Positions 6,369 to 12,485 of a stretch of DNA of 12,485 bases are shown piece after piece. Every line of letters begins with the position of its first letter. Position 1 is the stretch's first letter. The position numbers and the translations under genes were made by a program. Below the pieces are notes generated by a model. It had not been told where the DNA came from and made no database searches. It was given only the letters and a program-made list of their open reading frames with translations. The stretch lies in contig CAZMTU010000073.1 in NCBI GenBank assembly GCA_964569225.1, forward strand, positions 1 through 12,485, written 5' to 3'. The DNA is from CAKSQF01 sp964569225 (lineage in GTDB: Bacteria; Bacillota; Clostridia; Oscillospirales; CAG-272).

Positions 6369-7441
6369 CAGCGCTCACCTGCTTTCTTCATGTTATCAAT
6401 AAAGCGGTCGAAAAGGATAGAGGTGTCATGGGGACCGCTGGCAGCTTCTGGATGGAACTGAACGGTAAAGGCGTTGTATTCAGGGTAGTTCATACCTTCG
6501 CAGGTGCCGTCATTGGCGTTTATATAAGATACCTCCCCTTTACCGGCAAGTGATTCTGCTACCACAGCGTAGCCGTGATTCTGGCTGGTAATGAAGGTGC
6601 GGGTACCCAGTACGTCTTTTACCGGCTGATTGGCGCCTCTGTGTCCGTATTTCAGTTTAACGGTTTTTCCGCCCATTGCCAACGCCAGAAGCTGATGACC
6701 GAGGCAGATGCCGAAAATCGGTTTTTTGCCTATCAGATTGGCAAGCTCGGCGATTTCCTTGACATTTTCGGCGGGATCGCCGGGACCGTTGGAGAGCATG
6801 ATACCGTCTGGATCGGTCGCCAAAATAGCTTCTGCTGTGGCGGTGTGGGAAACGACTGTTACGGCACAGCCGCGTTTAGCCAGTTCGCGGATAATATTGT
6901 GCTTGGCCCCGTAATCAATAAGGGTTACTTTAAATTTGGCTTCCTCTTCAGCGGGATAGGAGGCGGCATTTTCGTGAGAAACATTTGGGACGGCATTCTT
7001 AATGGTGTAGGCTTTTATTTCGGAAAGATCGGCGGGAATTTCATCGCAGATAATCGCGTTCATAACACCCGCTTCCCGTATAGTGCGGGTTACTTCACGG
7101 GTGTCAATGCCGTAAAGTCCGACAACGCCCTGATTCTTTAAAAACTGATCCAAATCGTACTGGCAGCGGAAATTGGAGGGGGTATCGCACCATTCCCTGA
7201 CTACATAGCCCTTGACACAGCAGTTTCCCTCAAAATCGCTTTCAATAATGCCGTAATTGCCGATGAGCGGGAAGGTTTGCAGCACAATCTGACCGTAATA
7301 GGAGGGATCTGTGAGCGTTTCAATATAACCGGTCATACCGGTGGTAAAGACCAGTTCGCCGATGCTGTCGCCGTCTGCGCCAAATCGCAGACCCTCAAAT
7401 ATTTTTCCATTACTGAGCACTAAATAAGCTTTCTTCATCAT
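6368..7441 (-). CDS. carA: Carbamoyl-phosphate synthase small (glutaminase) subunit
   Basis: A 357-residue protein that hydrolyses glutamine and passes ammonia to CarB. The N-terminal CarA domain starts with the typical LVLSNGKIFEG (residues 8-18) and contains F-T-T-G-M-T-G-Y (32-39). The C-terminal class I glutamine amidotransferase domain has the nucleophile Cys246 in G-I-C-L-G-H-Q, and His330 and Glu332 in Q-F-H-P-E-A. Length is normal for the family. Two ATG codons adjoin at the start (7439-7441 and 7436-7438). AAGGA lies six bases before the first, which I chose. The stop overlaps the carB start by one base. A promoter with ideal spacing (7482-7510) lies in the 89-bp gap after argF, so carA-carB-dapF may be expressed separately as well as with the arg genes. 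Position inside an arg cluster points to the arginine-linked enzyme, though it could also feed pyrimidines. Confidence 0.96.
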   Translation of the reverse strand: MMKKAYLVLSNGKIFEGLRFGADGDSIGELVFTTGMTGYIETLTDPSYYGQIVLQTFPLIGNYGIIESDFEGNCCVKGYVVREWCDTPSNFRCQYDLDQFLKNQGVVGLYGIDTREVTRTIREAGVMNAIICDEIPADLSEIKAYTIKNAVPNVSHENAASYPAEEEAKFKVTLIDYGAKHNIIRELAKRGCAVTVVSHTATAEAILATDPDGIMLSNGPGDPAENVKEIAELANLIGKKPIFGICLGHQLLALAMGGKTVKLKYGHRGANQPVKDVLGTRTFITSQNHGYAVVAESLAGKGEVSYINANDGTCEGMNYPEYNAFTVQFHPEAASGPHDTSILFDRFIDNMKKAGER

Positions 7442-7481
7442 GAATATTCCTTATTTTTTATAGATTTGCCGGGCGGCAGAA

Positions 7482-7510
7482 ATTTTACATTTGCCGGCTG
7501 AATATGTCAA
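7482..7510 (-). promoter_or_regulatory. Internal promoter upstream of carA
   Basis: On the minus strand, TTGACA (7505-7510, perfect) and TAAAAT (7482-7487, five of six) are separated by 17 bp. They lie in the 89-bp argF-carA gap, about 40 bp before the carA start. Downstream, CCGGCAAAT occurs twice, 25 bp apart. No good ARG box overlaps this promoter. Confidence 0.65.
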
Positions 7511-7530
7511 TCGACGTGTATAAGCTTGCG

Positions 7531-8445
7531 TTAACAGGCACTGTCTCCCAGCAGTTTTACCAGCACAGCCTTTTGCGCGTGAAGCCGGTTTTCTGCTTCC
7601 TCAAAGATTTCGTCAGCATGGGCTTCAAAGACTTCCGCGGTAATTTCCTCGCCCCGGTGAGCAGGCAGGCAGTGCAGGACCATGGCGTTCGGGTGGGCTG
7701 CTGCCATCACAGCATCGTTGATCTGATAGCCTTCGAAGATTTTCCGGCGTTCCGCGGCTTCCTCTTCCTGACCCATAGAGGCCCAAACATCGGTATAGAG
7801 TACATCGGCATCTTTGACGGCGGCTAAAATATCATCGGTGCAGGTGAATTTACCGTTTTCTGCAGCCCATTTCATAATTTCTGCATCCGGCTGATGAGTT
7901 TGAGGGCAGGCAACTGCTACTTCCATACCGGTCTTAATCCCGCCGACAATCAAAGAGTTCGCCATATTGTTCCCATCGCCGATGAATACCAGCTTATTGC
8001 CGGTCAATCCGCCTTTCTTTTCACGGATCGTCATAAGATCAGCCAGCACTTGACAGGGATGGCAGTAATCGGTGAGTCCATTGATGATTGGAATGGAACC
8101 GTATTTCGCAAGATCTTCCACTTCCTGCTGTTCGAAGGTACGAATCATAATGCCGTCAAGGTAACGGGAAAGCACGCGGGCAGTGTCCTGCACCGGTTCG
8201 CCCCTTCCGATCTGGGTATTGGTGGAGGCAAGAAAGAGTGCCTGACCGCCTAAATCGTGCATACCAACCTCAAAGGATACTCGGGTGCGGGTGGAGGATT
8301 TGGAGAAAATCATGCCCAAGGTCTTGCCCTTCAAAAGGTGATGCTCGGTACCGTTGTGCTTTTCAAATTTTAATTGATCCGCCATGTTCAACAGTTCAAG
8401 GATTTCTTTCTGTGACAGGTCCATTAATTTCAGTAAATGCTTCAT
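7531..8445 (-). CDS. argF: Ornithine carbamoyltransferase
   Basis: A 304-residue cytoplasmic enzyme that joins carbamoyl phosphate to ornithine to form citrulline. The carbamoyl-phosphate site is F-S-K-S-S-T-R-T-R (residues 47-55), with H-P-C-Q at 129-132. The ornithine-specific elements are D-V-W-A-S-M-G-Q-E (219-227) and H-C-L-P (258-261), which separate it from aspartate carbamoyltransferase. Length is normal. The start has AAAGGA about eight bases upstream and lies 20 bp after the argB stop, so the two are very likely cotranscribed. Its neighbours carA and carB supply its carbamoyl phosphate. The symbol argF is used for the anabolic enzyme; a catabolic arcB role is unlikely in this context. 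Confidence 0.96.
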   Translation of the reverse strand: MKHLLKLMDLSQKEILELLNMADQLKFEKHNGTEHHLLKGKTLGMIFSKSSTRTRVSFEVGMHDLGGQALFLASTNTQIGRGEPVQDTARVLSRYLDGIMIRTFEQQEVEDLAKYGSIPIINGLTDYCHPCQVLADLMTIREKKGGLTGNKLVFIGDGNNMANSLIVGGIKTGMEVAVACPQTHQPDAEIMKWAAENGKFTCTDDILAAVKDADVLYTDVWASMGQEEEAAERRKIFEGYQINDAVMAAAHPNAMVLHCLPAHRGEEITAEVFEAHADEIFEEAENRLHAQKAVLVKLLGDSAC

Positions 8446-8465
8446 ATCGTTTTTCCTTTCTGAAT

Positions 8466-9317
8466 TTACAGGAACATTGTTCCAATGCCCTCATCGGTAA
8501 GGGCCTCAATGAGAATAGAATGCGGAACTCGGCCATCAATAATAAAAACACGTTTAACGCCTCTGCGGATGGCTTCCACGCAGCAATCTACTTTGGGAAG
8601 CATACCGCCGGAAATGATGCCGTCCCGCATAAGCTGTGGGGCGTCTGATACATAGATTTTATGAATCAGCGAATCGGGATCGTTTTTATCTCGGAGAATG
8701 CCTGCAATGTCGGTCATTGTAAAGAGTGCCTCTGCCTTTAGGCAGCCAGCGATGCGGGCTGCGGCGGTGTCGGCATTAATATTGTATATATTGCCTGCTT
8801 TGTCATAGCCTACTGTAGAAATGACCGGAATGCAGTTTTTCTCCAACAAATCGTGGATTAAAGCTGTATTGATTCGAGTGATTTCACCCACATAGCCCAG
8901 TCTGGGATCCTTTTGTACTGCTTCGATCAGCAAGTCGTCCGCGCCGGAAATGCCGATGGCACGGCATCCTGCTCCGCAGAGCAGATTGACCAGAGATTTG
9001 TTGATTTTACCGGAAAGCACCATTTGAACGATTTCGGCGGTTTCACGGTCGGTCACTCTCAAACCGTCGATAAATACGCTTTCTTTGCCCATTTTCTTCA
9101 TGGTTTCAGAAATTTCAGGACCGCCGCCATGTACCAGTACAATTTTTACGCCTATGAGGGAAAGAAGGGCAAGGTCGCCCATAACTGCTGCCTTCAATTC
9201 TTCATTGACCATGGCGTTTCCGCCGTATTTGATTACCACAATTTTATTGATATACTTTTTAATATAGGGCAGGGCATGGGTCAGTACCTCTGCCCGCTGT
9301 GCATTGGTAATTTCCAT
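8466..9317 (-). CDS. argB: Acetylglutamate kinase
   Basis: A 283-residue amino-acid kinase family enzyme that phosphorylates N-acetylglutamate, the second step towards ornithine. Visible motifs are V-I-K-Y-G-G-N-A (28-35, phosphate-binding Lys30), L-V-H-G-G-G-P-E (61-68), G-L-R-V-T-D (about 85-90), N-I-N-A-D-T-A-A and T-M-T-D in the nucleotide-binding half, and a C-terminal G-M-L-P-K segment typical of ArgB. Length is normal. The start M-E-I-T-N-A-Q-R-A-E aligns with the usual N-A-Q-R-A-E-V-L opening. The upstream AAGGAT is about 12 bases away, rather distant. It is the only gene of the ornithine-forming branch here; argC, argJ and argD are elsewhere. Two ARG-box-like sequences lie in the 103 bp before it. 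Confidence 0.96.
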   Translation of the reverse strand: MEITNAQRAEVLTHALPYIKKYINKIVVIKYGGNAMVNEELKAAVMGDLALLSLIGVKIVLVHGGGPEISETMKKMGKESVFIDGLRVTDRETAEIVQMVLSGKINKSLVNLLCGAGCRAIGISGADDLLIEAVQKDPRLGYVGEITRINTALIHDLLEKNCIPVISTVGYDKAGNIYNINADTAAARIAGCLKAEALFTMTDIAGILRDKNDPDSLIHKIYVSDAPQLMRDGIISGGMLPKVDCCVEAIRRGVKRVFIIDGRVPHSILIEALTDEGIGTMFL

Positions 9318-9332
9318 CGTTTAAATTATCCT

Positions 9333-9346
9333 TGAATTTTTATATT
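9333..9346 (-). promoter_or_regulatory. Weak ARG-box-like site upstream of argB
   Basis: On the minus strand, AATATAAAAATTCA matches the ARG core TGAATWWWWATTCA at 11 of 14 positions, with the right half perfect. It is centred 50 bp from the better box at 9383-9396, close to the argB start. Confidence 0.4.
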
Positions 9347-9382
9347 TGGGGATTGCTCCCATTTTATCGCAAATTTTTAGAT

Positions 9383-9396
9383 TGAATTTTTATCCA
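9383..9396 (-). promoter_or_regulatory. ARG box in the argH-argB gap
   Basis: On the minus strand, TGGATAAAAATTCA matches the ARG core TGAATWWWWATTCA at 13 of 14 positions. It lies 24 bp after the argH stop. It may control an internal argB promoter or act as an ArgR/AhrC roadblock; no clear -35/-10 pair was found here. Confidence 0.65.
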
Positions 9397-9420
9397 TTAA
9401 TTATGGAGATATGATCCGGC

Positions 9421-10827
9421 TTACAAGCTTCTGCAGGCAGGTAAGCGATCTTTTACATAATCGATCTGACGGCGGACCGATTCCACTGAGGTGCCGCCCA
9501 AAGAGGTGCGTTTATTGACGCAGACAGAGAGATCAATGGTATCATAAATGTCATTTTCAAAGAGGTCAGAAGCTTGCTTATATTCCTCTATGGAGAGGGT
9601 TTCCAATGTTTTTCCGGAGGCAATGCAGTCCGCGACTAGTCTTCCGGCGATTTTGTAAGCGCTGCGGAAGGGAAGTCCCTTCTTAGTCAGGTAATCGGCA
9701 CAGTCGGTGGCGTTGATAAAGCCGCGGGCTGCCGCTGCCCGCATCGCTTCGGGCTGAGGGCGCATGGTGGCGACCATAGGCGCAAATACGGACAGTGACA
9801 TAATCAATGTGTCTACACTGTCGAAGATGGCTTCCTTATCTTCCTGCATATCTTTGTTGTAAGCAAGGGGCAGTCCCTTCAACATAGTGAGAGTGGCCAT
9901 AAGGTTTCCGTATACCCGACCGGTTTTGCCCCGTACCAGCTCCGCCATATCGGAGTTTTTCTTTTGGGGCATGATAGAGGAACCGGTGGCGTAGGCATCG
10001 TCCAATTCCACAAATCGGAATTCCCAGCTCGTCCACAGAATGATTTCTTCGGACAGTCGGGAGAGGTGCATCATTAAAGTAGCGAAAGCGGCTTGCAGCT
10101 CAATGCAGTAATCACGGTCGGATACGCCGTCCAATGAATTCAAGGTAACGCCTGTCATGTGCAGTGCTTTGGCAACCATTTCGCGGTCAGTAGAGTAGGT
10201 AGTTCCGGCAAGGGCACAGCATCCAAGCGGTGAAACATTCATTCGCCCGCAGGCGTCTTTAATGCGTTCTACATCCCGCAGCAGCATCATGGCGTAGGCC
10301 ATCAGATGATGTCCGAAGGTGATAGGCTGCGCTCGCTGCAAATGAGTATACCCGGGCATGATCGCGGCGGCATAGGTTTCCGCCTGTTTTACCAAAGCTT
10401 CCAGCAGATCTGTTGTCAGATTTAAGATATTACCGCATTTGTCCCGCAAATAAAGTCGCAAATCAAGGGCAACCTGATCGTTCCGGCTGCGGGCGGTGTG
10501 CAGGCGTTTGCCGGTCTCTCCAACGCGGGCAGTCAGTTCGGATTCTATAAACATGTGAATATCCTCGCCGCCAGCGGAAAAATCCAGCTTTCCAGATTTC
10601 AGATCGTCAAGGATACCGGACAGACCGTCAATGATGATGTCGGCTTCCGTTTGTTCAATAATGCCGCGCGCGCCCAGCATAGCGGCATGTGCAATGCTGC
10701 CCTGAATATCTTGCTCGTACATGCGGCAGTCGAAGGGCAGGGAGGAATTGAAATCGTCTGCGATCGAATCGGTCGCGCCGGCGCTGCGTCCGGCCCACAT
10801 TTTTTCTGACATATTTGTGATCTCCAT
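9421..10827 (-). CDS. argH: Argininosuccinate lyase
   Basis: The enzyme splits argininosuccinate into arginine and fumarate, the last step of the pathway; it works as a homotetramer of the fumarase/aspartase superfamily. Numbered from the first ATG (468 residues), motifs are T-A-R-S-R-N-D-Q (111-118), P-G-Y-T-H-L-Q-R-A-Q-P with His162, and the superfamily signature G-S-S-I-M-P-Q-K-K-N (282-291). The start is open to question. The ATG at 10810-10812 (463 residues, M-S-E-K-M-W-A-G-R) has GGAG nine bases upstream, whereas the first ATG has no close ribosome binding site. I prefer 10812 biologically but give the longer frame here. A 266-bp gap with two hairpins separates it from argG, an unusually long break within one pathway unit. 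Confidence 0.95.
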   Translation of the reverse strand: MEITNMSEKMWAGRSAGATDSIADDFNSSLPFDCRMYEQDIQGSIAHAAMLGARGIIEQTEADIIIDGLSGILDDLKSGKLDFSAGGEDIHMFIESELTARVGETGKRLHTARSRNDQVALDLRLYLRDKCGNILNLTTDLLEALVKQAETYAAAIMPGYTHLQRAQPITFGHHLMAYAMMLLRDVERIKDACGRMNVSPLGCCALAGTTYSTDREMVAKALHMTGVTLNSLDGVSDRDYCIELQAAFATLMMHLSRLSEEIILWTSWEFRFVELDDAYATGSSIMPQKKNSDMAELVRGKTGRVYGNLMATLTMLKGLPLAYNKDMQEDKEAIFDSVDTLIMSLSVFAPMVATMRPQPEAMRAAAARGFINATDCADYLTKKGLPFRSAYKIAGRLVADCIASGKTLETLSIEEYKQASDLFENDIYDTIDLSVCVNKRTSLGGTSVESVRRQIDYVKDRLPACRSL

Positions 10828-10850
10828 TTGATTGTTTGGCTTATATCCTG

Positions 10851-10879
10851 CCGAAAGCTTTTTGAGAAAAAGGTTCCGG
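10851..10879 (-). repeat. Hairpin before argH
   Basis: CCGAAAGCTTTTT (10851-10863) and AAAAAGGTTCCGG (10867-10879) form a 13-position stem with one wobble and one mismatch around a 3-nt loop. It lies 24 bp upstream of the argH first ATG and could influence argH expression or belong to a repeat element filling the gap. Confidence 0.5.
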
Positions 10880-10955
10880 ACTTTGAAAACTTAGAAAGAA
10901 GGAGGCGTTTGGTTACAAGGCGGCATTTTGTGAAAAAGGGCTTTATCCCAAAACT

Positions 10956-10983
10956 GTCCTTTTGCGAAAAAACGCAAAAGGAC
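10956..10983. repeat. Perfect 11-bp hairpin in the argG-argH gap
   Basis: GTCCTTTTGCG (10956-10966) and CGCAAAAGGAC (10973-10983) pair perfectly around six identical loop bases (A on plus, T on minus). No U-tract follows on either strand, so it is not a standard terminator. It may be part of a dispersed palindromic repeat. Confidence 0.6.
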
Positions 10984-11093
10984 CGGATTGGAGTGACTGG
11001 ATATCCCGATTTCTTATGATAACCCTCGAAATTTACATTTAATAAAATCATGAGGAAAATCAAAGATAAGGCGATGCTCCAATATAATTCAAA

Positions 11094-12320
11094 TTATTTT
11101 TGTTTGGCTTCCATGCGGGCACGAACCTCCATCGGAAGTCCAAAGAGGTTAATAAAGCCGGTAGCGTCTGCTTGATTATATACGTTATCGGCATCAAAGG
11201 TGGCAACTTCTTCGCTGTAGAGGGAGTAGGGAGAGGTTACACCTGCGTTGATCAGGTTGCCTTTGTAAAGCTTCAGCGTTACATCGCCGGTCACATAAGT
11301 CTGCGTAGATGCCACAAACGCGGAAAGCGCTTCCCGCAGAGGGGTAAACCACAGACCATTATAAACCAGTTCTGCAAACTTATTGGCTACCAGCTCCTTG
11401 TAGTGCTGCGTATCCCGATCAAGGGTGATGGTTTCCAGTACCTTGTGAGCGCGGTAAAGAATAGTTCCGCCAGGGGTTTCGTATACGCCGCGGGATTTCA
11501 TGCCAACAAGCCGGTTTTCCACTAAATCGGCTAAACCAATACCGTTTTCGCCGCCCAACTGGTTTAGTTTTTCGACGAGGGCAACTGAATCCATTTTTTC
11601 GCCGTTGATGGCGGTAGGAATGCCTTTTTCAAAGGAAACGGTTACATAGGTGGGTGTGTCAGGCGCAAGCTCAGGGCAAGTTCCCAGCTCTAAAAAACCG
11701 GGTTTCTTATACTGCGGCTCATTAGCGGGATCCTCCAGATCCAGTCCTTCGTGAGAAAGGTGCCACAGGTTCTTGTCTTTAGAATAGTTGGTTTCCCGAT
11801 TGATTTTTAGCGGAATATTGTGCGCTTCCGCATAATCAATTTCCTCATCACGCGATTTAATAGTCCATTCGCGCCAAGGCGCAATAATAGCCATTTCAGG
11901 CGCGAAAGCCTTAATTGTCAGCTCGAAACGAACCTGATCGTTTCCTTTACCGGTACAGCCGTGCGCAATGGCGTCAGCGCCTTCCTGCTTTGCGATTTCA
12001 ACGATTCGTTTTGCGATAACGGGCCGGGCAAAGGAAGTGCCAAGCAGATAATCGCCTTCATAAACAGCGCCTGCCTGCATAGTGGGATAAATGAAATCCT
12101 CAATAAATTCTTTTTTCAGGTCTAATACATATAATTTAGACGCGCCCGTTTTAATCGCCTTTTCTTCCAGACCGTCTAACTCAGTGCCTTGACCGACATC
12201 GGCGGAAACCGCGATCACTTCGCAGTTATTATAATTTTCCTTGAGCCAGGGGATAATGATAGAGGTGTCCAGACCACCTGAGTATGCAAGAACAACTTTT
12301 TTAATATCTACTTTTTTCAT
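11094..12320 (-). CDS. argG: Argininosuccinate synthase
   Basis: A 408-residue enzyme that condenses citrulline with aspartate using ATP to form argininosuccinate. The N-terminal PP-loop is clear: A-Y-S-G-G-L-D-T-S (residues 12-20). Further family motifs are A-H-G-C-T-G-K-G-N-D-Q-V-R-F-E (citrulline/aspartate region, about 116-130) and N-L-W-H-L-S-H-E-G-L-D-L-E-D-P in the middle. Length is normal for the family, about 400 residues. GGAGG lies seven bases before ATG. It is first in the cluster and directly follows a promoter with two tandem ARG boxes, so it should be repressed when arginine is plentiful. argH, which uses its product, comes next after a 266-bp gap. Confidence 0.97.
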   Translation of the reverse strand: MKKVDIKKVVLAYSGGLDTSIIIPWLKENYNNCEVIAVSADVGQGTELDGLEEKAIKTGASKLYVLDLKKEFIEDFIYPTMQAGAVYEGDYLLGTSFARPVIAKRIVEIAKQEGADAIAHGCTGKGNDQVRFELTIKAFAPEMAIIAPWREWTIKSRDEEIDYAEAHNIPLKINRETNYSKDKNLWHLSHEGLDLEDPANEPQYKKPGFLELGTCPELAPDTPTYVTVSFEKGIPTAINGEKMDSVALVEKLNQLGGENGIGLADLVENRLVGMKSRGVYETPGGTILYRAHKVLETITLDRDTQHYKELVANKFAELVYNGLWFTPLREALSAFVASTQTYVTGDVTLKLYKGNLINAGVTSPYSLYSEEVATFDADNVYNQADATGFINLFGLPMEVRARMEAKQK

Positions 12321-12331
12321 TTGGTTGCCTC

Positions 12332-12345
12332 CGAATAATTATTCA
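12332..12345 (-). promoter_or_regulatory. ARG box 2 upstream of argG
   Basis: On the minus strand, TGAATAATTATTCG matches the ARG core TGAATWWWWATTCA at 13 of 14 positions. It lies between the predicted transcription start and the argG ribosome binding site, and is centred 21 bp from ARG box 1. Confidence 0.85.
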
Positions 12346-12352
12346 TATATCG

Positions 12353-12366
12353 CGTATAATTATGCA
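12353..12366 (-). promoter_or_regulatory. ARG box 1 overlapping the argG -10
   Basis: On the minus strand, TGCATAATTATACG matches the ARG core at 11 of 14 positions. It overlaps the -10 hexamer (12359-12364), so a bound repressor would exclude RNA polymerase. The 21-bp centre-to-centre distance to box 2 is the spacing known for tandem ArgR sites in Escherichia coli. Confidence 0.75.
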
Positions 12367-12387
12367 TTATTTTATAGGATTTGTCAA
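12359..12387 (-). promoter_or_regulatory. Main promoter of the arg cluster (PargG)
   Basis: On the minus strand, TTGACA (12382-12387, perfect) and CATAAT (12359-12364, five of six) are 17 bp apart. The predicted start is near 12352, giving a leader of about 30 nt before argG. There is no T-box signature in this short leader. Confidence 0.85.
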
Positions 12388-12408
12388 GTGCTTTGAAGCA
12401 AAAAAAGA

Positions 12409-12420
12409 AATGTTAACATT
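12409..12420. promoter_or_regulatory. 12-bp perfect palindrome upstream of argG
   Basis: AATGTTAACATT is a perfect palindrome lying 22 bp upstream of the argG -35 and 38 bp before a possible divergent start codon at 12458. It could be an operator for the divergent gene. It is short and AT-rich, so chance is possible. Confidence 0.3.
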
Positions 12421-12457
12421 CTATTCATAATAATGCTTGGATCATAGGAATCAAGCT

Positions 12458-12485
12458 ATGTCATCTGCCAAGGATAAAAAAGTTT
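12458..12485 (+). CDS. Possible start of a divergent gene (cut by window edge)
   Basis: An open frame M-S-S-A-K-D-K-K-V begins at 12458 and runs off the window. AGGA lies eight bases upstream. Only nine codons are visible, so no function can be given. If real, it would be divergent from argG and share the 137-bp control region. Confidence 0.35.

Noticed and set aside
5103..6461. 452-codon open frame on the plus strand opposite carB and carA
   Set aside because: It is antisense to highly conserved CarB/CarA coding sequence, has no recognisable domain or ribosome binding site, and its openness is explained by codon bias of the real gene.
7434..7450. ARG-like half-site at the carA start (AATATTCA)
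   Set aside because: Only about 10 of 14 positions match, with one half missing; too weak to claim an operator.
10599..11063. 154-codon minus-strand frame and a 63-codon plus-strand frame in the argG-argH gap
   Set aside because: They read through hairpins and partly through argH in another frame, with no motif or ribosome binding site; more likely non-coding repeat-like DNA.
10828..11093. T-box or other arginine-responsive leader before argH
   Set aside because: No T-box specifier/antiterminator motif or known riboswitch signature could be found in the gap.

Overview
The window looks like chromosomal DNA of a low-GC Gram-positive, most likely a Clostridia/Oscillospiraceae-type bacterium. 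The grounds are the strong AGGAG ribosome binding sites, TTGACA/TATAAT promoters with 17-bp spacers, a DUF1540 protein, a lipoprotein, and arginine genes closest in style to Firmicute homologues. Lineage is inferred from style only. Every well-supported gene lies on the minus strand, so transcription reads from high to low coordinates.

Right and centre (about 12400 to 2260) is an arginine/carbamoyl-phosphate cluster in the order argG, argH, argB, argF, carA, carB-dapF. It starts at a strong promoter overlapped by two tandem ARG boxes (ArgR/AhrC operators) centred exactly 21 bp apart. A further good ARG box lies between argH and argB. carA has its own near-consensus promoter. A 15-bp-stem terminator ends the cluster. 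CarA and CarB make carbamoyl phosphate, ArgF joins it to ornithine, and ArgG and ArgH convert citrulline to arginine. ArgB serves the upstream ornithine branch. argC, argJ and argD are not in the window.

The most unusual gene is carB. A ten-N scaffold gap (3879-3888) breaks its frame artificially. The flanks join perfectly if the gap is closed with a one-base overlap, giving one 1348-residue protein: a full-length CarB (about 1070 residues) followed, without linker, by a full-length diaminopimelate epimerase (DapF, 278 residues). That DapF domain carries Ala where the first catalytic Cys is expected, while the second Cys and the other visible active-site motifs remain.

The left part (1 to 2260) is a set of small units: a papain-like (permuted NlpC/P60-type) hypothetical protein, a DUF1540 Cys-rich mini-protein, tRNA-Thr(GGT) with a consensus promoter, a candidate structured RNA with its own promoter and a strong terminator, a 16-bp perfect palindrome, and the first 24 codons of a lipoprotein cut by the window edge. 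A possible divergent gene starts on the plus strand at the right edge.

No insertion sequence, phage gene, CRISPR array or rRNA was seen. The 266-bp argG-argH gap holds two hairpins and may be a dispersed repeat. All positions and motif matches were read by eye, and no database search was possible.
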